Source: Apus apus (taxonomy: Eukaryota > Chordata > Aves > Apodiformes > Apodidae). Taken from it: a stretch of DNA of 64,000 nt. The translations under genes and the position numbers were made by a program. This document shows, one piece after another, positions 1 through 12,118 of the stretch. Numbering within the stretch: the stretch's first letter is position 1; each line of letters opens with the position of its first letter. Under the pieces are notes generated by a model. It searched no databases, was not told the DNA's origin, and was given only the letters and a program-made list of their open reading frames with translations. The DNA lies in NCBI RefSeq assembly GCF_020740795.1, contig NC_067312.1, positions 52,409,905-52,473,904 of the forward strand. The letters are read 5' to 3'.

Positions 1-2290
1 CTCTTCCAGTGGAGTTAAAGAATGGGCTTTTCAGAATAATGCCTAGCAGGTTAAATTACATGTAATAAAATATATATATTTTTAAAGCAAAATGATGTTG
101 TTTAAAAAGCCTATGCCACATATGTCTTGCAAAACTTAAGCTCTTTTATATAGCTACCAAAAAAAATTACACGTGTACAGACTTAAGCATAACTAACACT
201 ACTGAGCTCAGTGTTCAGTTTGAGGCATGGAAAAAAGGCACTTTTTCTAAGCTAGATACAAATGAACAAGACACATTCTTCTGAAGCCAAGAGAAGGTAT
301 TCCTCTTTCTGGAATTGGAGAAATCTTGATGTGTAATGTCCCTTCTTCCCCAGTAAACTCTGTGAAGCAGTGGGAGATCTAGGAGATGGAGGGTCTAAGT
401 TGGTAAAATCCTGGAATTAATTGTTGCACTCTTATGGTTCATCTCTTCTGGAACGTTTCTTTCGTTTGCATGGGACTCTTGCAGATGTATGTGGACTTGC
501 TGCCTGTGGTTAGTGTGTATAAACAGCACACATCTATGTTCTGAATCAGACAAGCTACAATCAAGTCCTCTCTGTTGTGGCTGTCAAAGAAAGGGGATTC
601 GTTTTCAGCTCTTAACTGCCATGTGTTAGGCACATTTGTGTGTATTTCTACACCCTGCCATGGTGCCTGGCAGCACCTGAAGCAAGGTATTTTTTATGTT
701 TGTTGCCTTTCTGTCATCACCTGGCTCTTTCTCCAAAAAAAACAGAAGCAACCTGTAATACGTTTTCTTTGTCATATTGGCACTGCTGTGTTTTTTTTTG
801 CATAAACTGTTGATTTAATTTGATGTTTTAGTGGATATCAAGGCCTGCAGGTAATTCCAGTGTCTCGGTTTTTTTGGCTTTCTTTAAAAAAATAATAATA
901 ATAAAACCTTTTCTGTATGCCATTTTGTAAAGGCTCTTGAATGTGATTTCACAGTTGTTAACACATTGTGTAATACCTGGGATGAGATTTACCAACCCTT
1001 TTAACTATAGAAAACACATTTTTGACTGAGTTATCTTTGGGCCTTTGTAAAAGCTGTGTTTGTTTTTCTTTGGTACATTGTTACCTCATGTGCTACTTGT
1101 GTTTCAGGTTTGCTAATGTTTATGAAAGTTTATGGGTTTTGTTGGAATCATATTTTGTCAGGTGTTTTCTTTAAATCATACTTTATTGTATAACGTGTAG
1201 TTTTAAATGTATTATAAATACCTGTAACCAAATCATTTGAAGGCTTGATAAATTTTTAACAAAATTTGTACGTTTTTTATGAGAGTTACTAGTAATGCTT
1301 TACTAGGTAGTGCAATGAATTTTTATTTTTAATCCCTGTGCCCAATTTTGGAGTTGAGAGAATTGTTCAGTAATAAATGTATGATGTACACTTACACAGT
1401 TCTGCCCTGTCCTTTCTCCTAGAAAGAGGTGCATTGTTTCCTTTTGTTGCTTTGCATAGTTACATGCGTGATCACACAACTTTAGATCTTGGCAACAGAC
1501 TCGTGCTGTGGAGCATGATAATGCAACACCTTAATTGTAGTGCCTGGCAAACTTTTTAAAATCTACCTCATGAGATCATAAGAGAACAATATTAAATGTC
1601 ATGTAATATTTTTGAAAGTGTAAAATAACTATAATTCGTGGAACGCAAAGCCTTGCCTAAAAGATAAGCTCTCTAAAAATGTTACTTAGTCAAAGGAAAA
1701 TAGTGGGGAGGGAGGTGCATCTTTCACATACTGTTGGCACTGTGTCAGCTGAAGATGTTATACTTTGCAGTGCCCTAACGGTGGTAAAAAAATGCTTCCT
1801 GAGTGAAGGATGAAACTGGATTATAAGGAGCTGGATTAGCCAGAGTCACACAAGAAGCTGGTGGTTAAACAACAAAAACAGAGCTTGGGGTTTTTTTTAA
1901 TGAGATGATGTAACCTAAGTTGTAACCTAAGGTGTCATTATTTAAAAGGCTTTCATGGCATTTAATAGTGTCATGAATAGCAGGTGTTATTGGTACTCAA
2001 ACATATTTGAAGGTCCATTGGTGCTTCAGGAATCCTTATGCAAAGATTCATATACGTGTACTTTGGATGTATAATGCTGGATAACAACGAGTTTTGTCTC
2101 CCATACACCATGTGTCAATTATTAATTACACCACTGAAAATGGACAGTGCTGCCAGTAGTACTTGCTAAGCTAAGGTAGTCGGCTGCCTAGCTTCAATTA
2201 TGATAAGTGAAAATATTGGTGGCTGGCTTAGAGCCTGTATCAGCAAGATTCTGAGAGCAGAGCAGGGCTTCCTCATAAAGATAAGAGAAT
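1..2290. other. AT-rich non-coding region, possible 3' part of an upstream gene
   Basis: No exon, repeat family or protein similarity is recognisable here. The DNA is T-rich with several AATAAA hexamers on the + strand (for example 64-69 and 1372-1377) and ATTAAA near 1591, which would suit a long 3' UTR on the + strand. In mammals CORO2A lies upstream of TRIM14 in the same orientation, so its 3' UTR is one possibility. That is synteny-based inference only; no coding sequence supports it. Confidence 0.25.
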
Positions 2291-2295
2291 ATCTC

Positions 2296-3250
2296 AGCTT
2301 GGAAGGGACCCATAAGGATCATCGAATCCAACTCCCTGCTCTTCTCAGGACTACCTGAAACTAAACGATATGACTAATAGTGCCATCCAGATGCTCTTTG
2401 AACTCTTGACAGTGAGTAGGACCACTCCCTGGAGAGACTGTTCCATTGACCGACCACTGTCTTAGTGAAGAATCTTTTCCTAGCATCCAATCAGAACTTC
2501 TCCTGATGCAGGTTCATGCCATTTCCTCATGTCCTGTCCCTGGACAACAGAAGTTGGAGATCAGCACCTCCCCATTTGCTGCCTGCCTTGAGGAAGTTGT
2601 AGGCTGCCATGAGGCTACCGCTCAGCCTGGTCTCCAAGCTGAACAAGCCGTTTGACCTCAGGTGCTCATCCCAATTCTTGCCCTGGAGACCTTTCCCCTT
2701 CTTGGCTTCCCTCCTCCAGACACATTCCTGTAGCCCAATGTCCTTCCTATACTGAGGTGCCCAAAACTGCACACAGTCCTTGAGCTGGGGCCACACCAGT
2801 GCTGTGCAGAATGGGACAATCACCTCCCTCAACCAGCTGGTTGTGCTGAGCTTGATGCACCCCAAGGACATGGCTGGCCCTTTTGGCTGCCAGGGCATGC
2901 TGTTGACTTACACACCACCTACCATCAACCCAAACCCCCAGATACCTTTCTGCAGGGGTGCTTTCCAGTCTCTTGTCCCCCAGGGTTACCACGGGGTTTC
3001 CCTGTCCCAGGTGGAGAATCTGGCCCCTGCTCTTGTTGAATCCCGTAGGGTTGGTGATGGCCCAGCTCTGTAGCCTATGCAAACCTCGGGGAGGGGGGGG
3101 GGAGGGTGCTCTCTACACTCAAGGGAGTCTGCAGCTCTCCCTAATTTAGATTATCAGCAAACTCATTTAATGTACATTAAATTCCTCCATCCAGATCAGT
3201 TATAAAAGCATTGAAGAGCACAGGCCCTAAACCTGAGCTGTGCAGAACCC
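2296..3250 (-). mobile_element. CR1 LINE fragment, antisense
   Basis: Read on the + strand this is the reverse complement of a CR1 3' region. It opens with the diagnostic 'ttggaagggacc..atcgaatccaact' tail, then the conserved 'tgaagaatcttttcctagcatccaa', 'ccaatgtccttcctatactgagg' and 'ttgatgcaccccaaggacatggctgg' blocks. Many indels mark it as an old copy. A poly-G tract sits at about 3091-3102. Confidence 0.85.
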
Positions 3251-4037
3251 TTCTAGTGAAAAGATGAACAGGCAGCAACCAAAGTTTTTTTTTTTCCACA
3301 GAGTTCATCTAAACTCACCATGCACTCACTATGCATCCAGATGGTACAGTTTATACTGTAGCAGGGGCATGTTTTGTAGTACATCACATTTTGTGCAACT
3401 GCTTTCACAGAAAGGCAGCTGATCCCTAGCCAGCTTCCTGCTGTACCTTTCCATTCAAAAGAAAGGGTGATATTTGACTGGAAGCTTCTGCGTGAGGAAG
3501 TAAGGCTCAGAAACCATACTTGTCAACGAGTGGGTGAAGGACAAAGCCTGTTTCCCTTGCCAGGCTGTCTTCTCACTGACAAATCTGTAGATTTTCTGCA
3601 TTTGTGTCCTGTTGAGTATACTGTTCACTCCCTATCCTGTCCCAAACACAACCACTTCAAAAATCTAAATCACTTAATCTTGAAACAAATATTAAGGCAA
3701 ATCTAGCCATTCTGTCATGGCTGAGTAGCATGTAACTTGTAACCCTGAAATTGTCCTTAATTTTGGCCAGCTGTGAAGTTCTCTTCTTCATGTTTCCTGG
3801 GAATATATATATATCTCCATTCCAGTGTTTATGAGACTTTGTCTCATTTCCCTAGGATATTTTCATACAGTACTTTGTTGGACGCAGTCTTTCCACTTGT
3901 GGGAAACTGTTCTTTTCTTCCCCACCTAAGTCTAAACAAAATGTCTTTTAAGCCAGCGAAGGCCTCTCCTGATTATCCCCAGCTAACGAACTAAAACAGA
4001 CTTGCTTCTCAAGGACAACTGAACCCAAAACAACAGA
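3251..4037. other. Intergenic, nothing recognised
   Basis: AT-rich sequence between the CR1 fragment and a solo LTR. It holds short T runs and an (AT)n stretch near 3806. No coding or RNA gene evidence is visible. Confidence 0.5.
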
Positions 4038-4166
4038 TGTGGTCCGGGACAGAAAGGATGGGCGACAAGCCATCCTGTGCCCCTGGCAGTCACCGCCTTA
4101 AAGTGGGGCTCACGGACGCTCATTGGCTCTGGACAGTGACACTGACTGGACCGGTGGGTCAGGGGG

Positions 4167-4173
4167 TATAAAA
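4167..4173 (+). promoter_or_regulatory. TATA box of family C LTR
   Basis: TATAAAA in a GC-rich setting, about 41 bp downstream of an inverted CCAAT box (4122-4126). This is the canonical arrangement of an RNA polymerase II LTR promoter. Transcription would run along + toward TRIM14, about 11 kb away. Activity is unknown. Confidence 0.65.
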
Positions 4174-4371
4174 GGTGGCGAGGGCAGCAGGTGGGTCCTT
4201 CCCTCCTCCCTGAGGCCCGTTCGGACGCTTTCTGCCTGGGACACCCCCCTGCTGCGGACACTGGTGCTGCGACCCTGCCCGCCTGCCCCGGGTCCAGCCT
4301 GAGCCTCAGCGCCGAGCGTGCCGGGGTCCCGAGCCCTGGGGTCGGAGCCCCCTCCCCGTGTTGCTGCCGCT

Positions 4372-4373
<2 letters not shown>

Positions 4374-4405
<32 letters not shown>
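4374..4405. repeat. (CA)n microsatellite
   Basis: An uninterrupted run of about 15 CA units inside the family C LTR. The inverted LTR copy lacks it at the matching place, so it expanded after the copies separated. Confidence 0.9.
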
Positions 4406-4407
<2 letters not shown>

Positions 4408-4839
4408 CTTTCCTCATTAAGGAGGACTGGCGTCGGGTTTCCTTCCCTCCTCCCTCCTCCCTTTGATCCTTAATCCTCTCCCTTAAAAGCACCTTTGCAT
4501 TGCCTCCCTAAAGGACACTTTCTCACCTCATACATACTGATATCCCTGGTAGCCATTCACACCTGCATTGTCCCTGAACATCATCCCTCGGTTTGTGTTA
4601 ACCCTTAATAAACCTATTAGTTTGTGGAGTAAATCTTGGCTTTAGAGGCAATTTCTGAGCGTGGAGGGGTGGGGGTACTGTCTAGCTACCACCCGGAAAC
4701 ACGGTCCCACGGCGGCCGTTGCTCCGTGAGAGGCAGCGCCGCGTGTGACCCTCGGGCTCATTCACAAGCCCCTCCACAGTGAGAGGGGGAGTCGCAAAAG
4801 CACCTGACCGCCGGTAGCCCCCGGTACCGGCTTGCGACA

Positions 4840-5599
4840 CCACTTCTTAAAGCCTGGCCAGCTTGTTGCTTCAGTAACCACCACGAGTCCCATATTATTG
4901 CCTTTGCAGATGTAATAAAGGAAGAAAGCACTGATCAGAAGCTTCTATATCCTATCTGATCCATGCAGCTACTGAACTCTAAGGGCAGTAGGCTGAGCAA
5001 GTGTATGTCTGCTTGAAAAATATCACATACTCATGTGTCCTCTGTATAACCTTTTGCAGCCTTGTTGCTCCGCATCATTGTCAAAGCAGGATTTTGAACT
5101 TGGGTTGTAACATCTCTTTGTCTAATTCTCTTGTAGCAAGGTCAGCAATAAATAGGACCCATCTAATAGCATTTGTTATCCAAGGTGGACACTTCGAGGT
5201 TTTGTCAGGAACTTTCTTTATCATACCATGGGCAGTGATTGCTTAGTAACAATGGTACAATCCCAGTGCTGACTTTGCTGGAGGCTTCTTGCTTCTAACA
5301 GCAGCTCACTTGCTGGTCTTTCACCTTTTTGTTTAAACTTTCAGGCTGGGGAGGAGGATTCAAGAATGCTATACTCTTTCTAAAGCAAACAAGCTTCAGC
5401 TCCCCTCTGGCATCTGCTAGCATCAGGTTAGGCAGAGGAGCCTACACAGGGCAGAGAGGCAACTGGGGATGGGACTGTAGGAGAAAGGTGTAGAAAAGTG
5501 TGGAGGAAATACTGCCCTTCTGGTCCCACAGGGTGAAGCATATGTTCTGTTATTCCTGCTCACAGTTCTTTCATTGGTCTCACCTGAGTGCCCAGTAAG
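4840..5599. other. Intergenic, nothing recognised
   Basis: Unique-looking sequence between an LTR and a CR1 element. I see no exon, RNA gene or repeat. Confidence 0.5.
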
Positions 5600-6426
5600 G
5601 TGATGGAACAGATCCTCCTGGAATTTACATCAGAACATGGGTAGCAGGAAGGTGAGTAGAGACAGCTAAATTAGAGACTTCACCAAGGGCAAGTTGTGCC
5701 TGACTGATTTAATGGCCTTCTACAGTGGAGTGACTGCATCAGTGGACAAGTGAAATGCTTACCTTCCGTAAGGCTTTTGGAATGGTCCCACACAACATTC
5801 TGGCTGCTAAATTGGAGAGATAAAGATTTGATGGGCGGAACATTTTATGGAGAAGGAATTGAGTGGGTGGCCATGTCCGAATATTTACAGTCAATGACTC
5901 AATGTCCACATGAAAACCAGTAACAATTGGTGTCCCTCAGGGGTCCATACTGGGACCAGTACTATTTTGTATCTTTATTGCTGGTACAGTGGGACTGAGT
6001 GCACTGTCAGCAAGTTTATGAATGACACCAGGCTGAGTGATGCAGTTGATTGATAGGCTTGAATGAAGGGATGCCATGCAGATGGACCTTAACAGGCTTG
6101 AGGAGTGGGCCCATGTGAACATCAAGAGGTTCAATGACACCAAGTACAAGGTCTTGCATCTGGGTGAGGCTAATCTCCAGTATAAACACTGGCTGGGGGA
6201 TGAAGGGATTATAAGCAGCCCTGTGGAGGATTTAAGGATACTGGTGGATGAAAAGCTGGCAATGTTCACTCCCAGTCCAGAAAGCCAACTATGTCCTGGA
6301 TTGCTCCAAAAGAAGCATGGCCAGCAGGTCGAGGTGGGAGGTGATTCTACCCCTCTGCTCTGCTCTGGTGGGACCTACCTGGAGTACTGCATCCAGCTCT
6401 GGGGTCCTCAGTACAAGAAAGGCCTG
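5600..6426 (+). mobile_element. CR1 LINE fragment, sense, 5' part of an LTR-interrupted copy
   Basis: Degenerate CR1 in sense orientation. It shows remnants of the reverse transcriptase region (a degraded RKAF..VPHNIL block near 5775-5800), then the standard downstream blocks 'cctgaggagtgggcc', 'aggttcaatgacaccaagt' and 'ggagtactgcatccagctctgggg'. It is cut at 6426 by a solo LTR and resumes at 7157. Confidence 0.85.
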
Positions 6427-7156
6427 TGTCCTGGTTTGAGCCAGGATGAAGCCAATTTTCTTTTTATTGATTTTTTTTTTTTCTTCATTGAGCTCTCTTT
6501 TAACTAGCAGCAAGTGTTCCAAGTACTGGACTGATAACATTGGAATGTTTATGTTACTGCTGAGACACCAAGGACATTTTGCTCTGCAACCTCAGGTGCC
6601 AGAGGAGTAGAAAAGTTGTATTTGCAGCCCTCCCATAGGGAAAAGTGGGTTGTATGGACAGCAAAACTGACCAAAGTATTTCATTCCATACATCTGCGTA
6701 AGCTTGTTGTAAGGTCAGAGATCACAAAAGACAACTTCCTTCCTGCTTCTTCTTCCCTTCTCTTCCATCCATGGCTTGTGTCCAGGCAGGATTCCATCTA
6801 TTCATCACCATTGATCCCCAGGCTCATGCATCCCTCATCACTCTCCCCTCAGCTCCTGTTTGCTCTGCCCCTCTCTCCAGCAGTTCTGGGACATTTCGGA
6901 ACTGTTCACAGCTCAGGAGATGCAGGGGGAGCTGCTGGGGGTGGAGGGAGGCAAATATCTTTAATTCCTGAACACATTTGTATGTAATTGTACATATTTT
7001 ATCATTAGCGCTTAATTAAAGCTGTGTAGTTTAATTTTCAATCCAGCCAAGTCTCTTTTTTTCTCTCTTTCCTTCCCTACCTGGGTGGAAGGGGGAGGGG
7101 ATCAAGAGTGTTGTTGTCTGTGGTTTAACTGCCAATCCTGAGTCAAACTGTTTACA
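6427..7156 (+). mobile_element. Solo ERV LTR, family A (copy 1), nested in CR1
   Basis: Starts TGTCCTGGTTTGAG and ends TTTACA. It matches two other copies in the window (19603-20303 and 55838-56514, both inverted) along its whole length. AATTAAA followed by 'gctgtgtag' near the 3' end gives the sense strand. The flanks are 'gcctg' and 'acttg', which differ by two transitions and probably derive from one 5-bp duplication of the CR1 sequence 'acctg'. The copy is more diverged than the other two. Confidence 0.85.
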
Positions 7157-7310
7157 ACTTGTTAGAGTGAGGGCAGATGAGGGCCACAAAAATCTGATCA
7201 CTGGAAGACCCCTCTCATGAAGAAAGGCTGGGAGTGTTGGGATTGTTAAGCCTGGAGAAAAGAAGGCTCTGAAGAGACCTTACTGGTGCTAGCCTGCAGA
7301 GCAGAGTTGC
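7157..7310 (+). mobile_element. CR1 LINE fragment, 3' continuation after LTR
   Basis: Resumes the CR1 interrupted at 6426 with 'ttagagtgagggcagatgagggccacaaa' and 'cctggagaaaagaaggct'. Its 3' tail is missing. Confidence 0.75.
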
Positions 7311-8330
7311 ACTCAGATCTTTCTTTCCTGATCTGCTTTGTCCTCCCACCCTGTTTGTACCACAGCATCTCTTTTCCTCAGCCTGTTAAATAGCTGTCTT
7401 TGCTGATCCTACTTTACTACGGCATTTGTGTCTTCTGGCATTCTCAATAACTATCTGACAATTTTTGTGACTAGTTTTTTTAGTAAATCATATCACTGCC
7501 TCCAGATTCCATGTCTTGTATGTTTTTTTTGTGGTACTTTTATCCTGTCATACTTGCAACTCTGGGCCACAACTCCAGCCTCTCCATCTTGTGTGCTTGC
7601 AGTAAACCCTCCTTCCCCCACAGATCACACCATGGTGCACAAAACCATGTGACCTTCAAACGTGGTATCTCCTTGCATCAGATTCATGCCTTTCATGCCC
7701 ACAGTGCTTATCAACTCATTTAGGAATTATGGTATGCTTGAGAACAGATGGAGTTCCCTGTTACTGATTTAGTCTTACATATGCTACAGATGGCCTTTGC
7801 TTTTCAGAGGCAGTGACATTGCTACAGCTGCTGTGCAATTCTAGCGTTTGCTAGTCTTGGTAGGTTTAGATTGCTTTAGTTAACAGCATAAGGGTCTTCC
7901 CCTTTCTACATCTGCATCCGCAAAGCTTTTTCAAACTTGCAGACAGAATGTGAGTCATCAGTTCTAAAATACACGTTCTGCCTAACTCAGTCTTAGTTGC
8001 TGCTTTTTGCAGTGGATTGCACTGTGCCACTTAGACATTCCTGTGTCTTCCGGTGCAGTCTCACTTTCTGAAAGACCTTGTGCACCACCAGGCTTCTGGC
8101 ACCTAGAACCAAATTTAGCAGATGTTCATTTTGAAATGAAGCTGATGGACAACTTGAAGACATAAAGCACTGTACTGGCACCACTAGAGGAATCTTAACA
8201 GCTGTGAAGACTACCAGCTGGAGCAGCAGAAGCTGCTGGTATGTTGTGTGTCAGATAAGCAGTTAAGCTAGGCACTTTATCCCCTCATCTCACCCTTATT
8301 TCCATATTTCCTCTCACACTTCATATGTGA
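7311..8330. other. Intergenic, nothing recognised
   Basis: No exon, repeat or RNA gene is recognisable. Short open frames here have no family features. Confidence 0.5.
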
Positions 8331-8527
8331 TGTTGGTGAGACACTGGAACAGACAGCCCACAGAAGCTGTGAATGCTCCCTCCCTGGAAGTGTTCAAGGC
8401 CAAGCTGCATGGGGCTTGGAGCAGCCTGGTCTAGTGCGAGGTGTTCAAGCCCATGGCAAGAGTGTTGGAACTAGATGACATTTAAGCTCCCTTCCAGCCC
8501 AAACCATTTTATGATCCTATGATTCCA
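8331..8527 (+). mobile_element. CR1 LINE 3' end, sense
   Basis: Carries the 'gagacactggaacag..cagcccacagaagctgtg' block and ends with 'ggaactagatgac..cccttccagcccaaacc' and one 'tatgatcctatgattcc' tail, the 3' terminus of CR1. Confidence 0.85.
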
Positions 8528-10394
8528 GTAATTTCCCCACTGGTATAGTCAGCTGCATTTGTACTTTTTTATTTTATGCAGATGGCAATAACATAGGCAA
8601 CTATAATCATTCTTCAGCTAGCAAAAGTAACTACCAACTAGATTTCTCAAACCAGTTATCTTCTGTTTTGCAAAATTATCCTGCCTTTATACTATAGATC
8701 TTTCAGAGGTGGCAATTCTGTAGCAGAAAAAAAGCAATAAACCTCATATAGTACCAGTCATTTATGTCAATCCATCCTGGAGTCATAGTAATGTTGAAGG
8801 AGCTATATTCAAAACAGGGAATGGAAATATTTTTTCATGCAAGAGACTAATAATTAAATGAGATACAGAGCACAATGTTTAATGGCTTATCTTCCTTAAA
8901 AAAGAAAAAAGTACCCTTACCAGTTAGTTTTGCGTAGTAATTAGAAAGTATTTATTTAATTATTCATATAATAATAATATTAATAGAAAGAGGTAATTAT
9001 TCATAGTTGTGCTTCTAGAACATGGAGCTTTGCAACATACAAAGTATTAATTCTCCTACAACTTGGTCTTGCTCTGCAGTTTACGGAATATGACCTGCTA
9101 TTGATCATAGGCCATATCCCATCTGTGTTGGGAGGTTTATTGCTTCTCTTTTGCAACATATGCTGCTTTTCACCTAAATCTAGTCCATCACAGACAGCCA
9201 GGAGCACTTTGGTTCTGTATAATTTCAGGCTGTGAACCAGTTTGCCTGGTCTTACGACATTTTCATATGTCTTTTTCCTTCTAAAGAGCAAGGCCAAAAT
9301 AAAATCAAAATATATTTACTGCAAACTGCACTTCATTTGTACACCACAGCAGCTTGAGACAGCATGATCAGATTAAAGGAGGCATAGGAGGGAATGGAGG
9401 TTGTAAAGCATGAAAGAAAAGGGTTGCTCTTCATTTTTAAGACTTCTACATGGAGAATAAGCAGTTAGCCATAAAAGGAATAAATGCTGTTGAAAACTAC
9501 AGATGTAAGAGAGAAATACAGATGTCAGCTTTAGTCTTGGATAATTGCTCACTCACATAATAAAATAATTCTATCACCAGACCATCTGTCTGTGTTATTG
9601 ATGGGGTGTCATGTTCAAAAAATGAATGGTGTTAGCATAATATCTAGTGAGCTTCTGCAATTCACAAACTCATTAACTGTACACAAAAGGCCAGGAAATC
9701 ATAAAACTTTTGTAGGGTTTGACATTTAATAACCAGTATCAATACCATATGCTGAGAATGTCACAGAGAACACAAGTATTAATTATAATCATGTATTTGT
9801 AAGTAACCCAGTTCTGCATACCTTCATGTTTGTGCAGTGTCCTCAAGAAGTCATGTTTCATCGATTCACTAACAGAAGAAAACTGTAACAAATAGAGAAT
9901 TGTTGTGTGACTTGAATTTACCCCAAGGGACTGTGGCAGGAAAAAACCCAGAGCAGAAGCCTTCAAGGTAGCCAAAAGTCACTGTGAAAAGGTTGACTGC
10001 TGAATTCATCCTGAAATAGGAGGTAGAAGTGCTGTTTTGCAAGAACTCAGTGCCTGAACTGAAAGCTATAATCTCTCCTAATCTGTTAAGAAAACAGCTG
10101 ATTATCTGCCTTGATATATATCTTTTTGGGGTATCAGAACTTTGGAGCACAGATGAGATTTGCTCATGCTGATTAAGGAGCATATTCCTTGGGAATCTCT
10201 GTGTACCAAACACCCCTGGGCTGCCTGCCTACCTGGGAATTGCCTCAGAAGTGTGATTTTGCAGTTGATCTCTCCAAAGTGAGCCCATAATTTTGCTTCC
10301 AATGAATTTTGCTGGAACTGATGCCAAGAAGAAACTCAGCATCAAGTGTCTTAGATCACAGTGTCCCTGAGCATCAGACATCTCGAAACATGTT
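8528..10394. other. Intergenic, nothing recognised
   Basis: AT-rich unique sequence. A 98-codon open frame on - (9001-9297) has no recognisable domain and is of a length expected by chance. Confidence 0.5.
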
Positions 10395-10740
10395 GAAGAA
10401 CAGGAAGGTTTAGGAGAGGTCAACATGGACTTACCAAGGGTAAATCACAGTTGACCCATCTTTTAGCCTTCTATGATGACATAACTTGTTCACTGGATGA
10501 GGGGAGAGCAGCAGATGTCATCTACCTTGACTTCAGGAAGGCTTTTGACACTGTCTTCCATAGCATCCTCATTAGGAAACCAAGGGAGCATGGGCTAGAT
10601 GAGGGGACAGTGAGGTGGATGGAGAGCTGACTGTGTGAGAGAACTCAGAAGGTTGTGATCAATGGAGCAGGGTCGAGTTGGAAGCCTCTAACCAGTGGTG
10701 TCCCCCAGTGGTCAGTAGTAGATCTGGTTTTGTTCAACAA
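10395..10740 (+). mobile_element. CR1 LINE fragment with reverse-transcriptase motif, 5' part
   Basis: Sense CR1. The translated stretch near 10514-10560 reads YLDFRKAFDTV, the conserved reverse transcriptase block of CR1/LINE ORF2, although the frame has stops (for example TGA in 'gagagctgactg'). It is interrupted at 10740 by an LTR and resumes at 11748, reading 'ttcaaca | tattcatcaacgacctg' across the insertion. Confidence 0.9.
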
Positions 10741-11747
10741 TGTTGTGGTCTGTGCCCAACACGACAACAAAGGAACAGCCCCATGGCCACTCACTCAACT
10801 TCCCCACACACACACTCTGGGATGAGGAGGACAAAGCTCATGGGCTGAGACAAAGGACAAGGAGGGTTCTTCACTGATTAAGGTCCCAGGCAAAACAGAT
10901 TCAAGTTGGGGAAAAATAATAATTTATTTCACACTAATCACACACACACAGGACACAGACAACACAAAGAGCAGGGCTTGCACATGTTACCCACCCCTCC
11001 CTTCTTCCCAGGCCCAAATCACTTTGTTCCCGGTCTCTCTCCCTCCTTCCCTCCAGCAGCACAGGGGGACAGGGGATGGGGTTTAGAGTCAGTTCACAGG
11101 CTGGTGGTTCCTGCTGCTCCTTCCTCCTGAGGGAGAAGGATTCCTTACAGTCCTTCCCTGCTTCCCCACAGGGTCCCTCCCATGGGAGAGAGTCCTCCAC
11201 GAACCTCTCCTTCATGAGTCCTTCCCACGAGGTCCGGAGCTGCTCCAGCCTGGGCTTCCCACAGAGTCACGGGCTGCTTTGGGAACAAACTCCCCTGGCA
11301 CCGGGGTCTTCCAGAGCTGCGTAATCAGAGTCCACAGGCAGCAAATCCTCTGGCCACAGAATCCAAGTCCACTGACCAGGTTCACCCCTCCTGGCGCCTT
11401 CAGGGAATGTTCCACCACGTTCCTCCACAAGTGCAGGGGGACAGCTGCCATCTCGCCATGGGTTGCAGGGAAACTTCTGCTTGGGCACCTTCTTACCCTT
11501 CTTCTGCACCAACCACTGGGATCTTCACCCTGGCACTGCCTTTCACCTCTCTGGCTCAGCTCTTCTTTCTCCCTAAGCTCTGCTCTGGTCTCATTTCTTT
11601 TGTATGTTAACGGCTGAGGCGCATCTATTGTCCCTCTAATGGCTCCTTGGCTGGTTTTGGAGCAGGGGAAGCTTTTCACCTTCTTACCCAAGCCATCTTG
11701 GGACCCTTCCCGCATTACCAAAAATACCGCCCATCCAAACCAGCACA
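10741..11747 (-). mobile_element. Solo ERV LTR, family B (copy 1), nested in CR1
   Basis: A 1-kb element beginning TGTTGTGG and ending CCAGCACA on +. It lies between two halves of one CR1; the flanking 5-mers aacaa and aacat are close to a target-site duplication. An inverted, very similar copy is at 49701-50713. The strand is set by an AATTAAA-like signal near the 3' end of the family, read on + in copy 2 and on - here. Two overlapping open frames of 178 and 81 codons on - are discussed under rejected items. Confidence 0.85.
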
Positions 11748-12118
11748 AACATATTCATCAACGACCTGAGCGAGGGGACAGAGTGTACCCTCAGCAAGTT
11801 CACTGATGATTCCAAAAGGGGAGTGGTGGTGACATACCAGAGGGCTGTGCTGCCATCCAGTTTGACCTGGACAGACTGGAGAACTGGGCAGAGAGGAACC
11901 TAATGAGGTTCAACAAGGGCAAGTAGGGTCCTGCACCTGGGGAGGAAGAACCCCATGCACCAACATAAGTTAGGGGTGGACGTGCTGGAAAGCAGTTCTG
12001 AGGAGAAGGATCTGGGAGTCCTGGCAGACAGTAAATTATCCACGAGCCAGCCATGTGCCCTTGTTGCCAAGAGGGCCAGTGGAATCCTGGGGTGCATAAG
12101 GAAGAGTGTGACATCTAC
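11748..12118 (+). mobile_element. CR1 LINE fragment, 3' continuation after LTR
   Basis: Continues the CR1 split at 10740: 'ttcatcaacgacctgagcgagg', 'gctgtgctgccatccag', 'caacaagggcaagtagggtcctgcacctgggg', 'gagggccagtggaatcctggggtgc'. It ends abruptly against an oppositely oriented CR1 fragment. Confidence 0.9.

Larger units (their letters stand above)
4038..4839 (+). mobile_element. Solo ERV LTR, family C (copy 1) with TATA box and poly(A) signal
   Basis: An ~800-bp element that begins TGTGGTCC and ends GCGACA. It has an inverted CCAAT (4122-4126), a TATA box TATAAAA (4167-4173), a GC-rich leader, a (CA)n tract, and AATAAA near 4607 followed by a GT-rich stretch: the order U3, R, U5 of a retroviral LTR. 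A second, inverted copy at 47740-48730 is collinear through both ends, the 'cccgtgttgctgccgctg' block and the poly(A) region, which defines it as a repeat. No internal retroviral genes are adjacent, so it is called a solo LTR. I could not find a convincing target-site duplication. Confidence 0.75.

Noticed and set aside
4191-4466. Open frames around the (CA)n tract
   Set aside because: They fall in the R/U5 region of an LTR and consist partly of dinucleotide repeat.
11212-11748. 178-codon open frame on -, whose last ~80 codons stay open in the inverted LTR copy (49987-50226, +)
   Set aside because: Comparing the two LTR copies, about five of six differences in this stretch change the residue, and a second frame (81 codons, 11267-11512 and 49926-50171) is equally preserved. 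That is what recent non-coding copies look like, not purifying selection on a protein.
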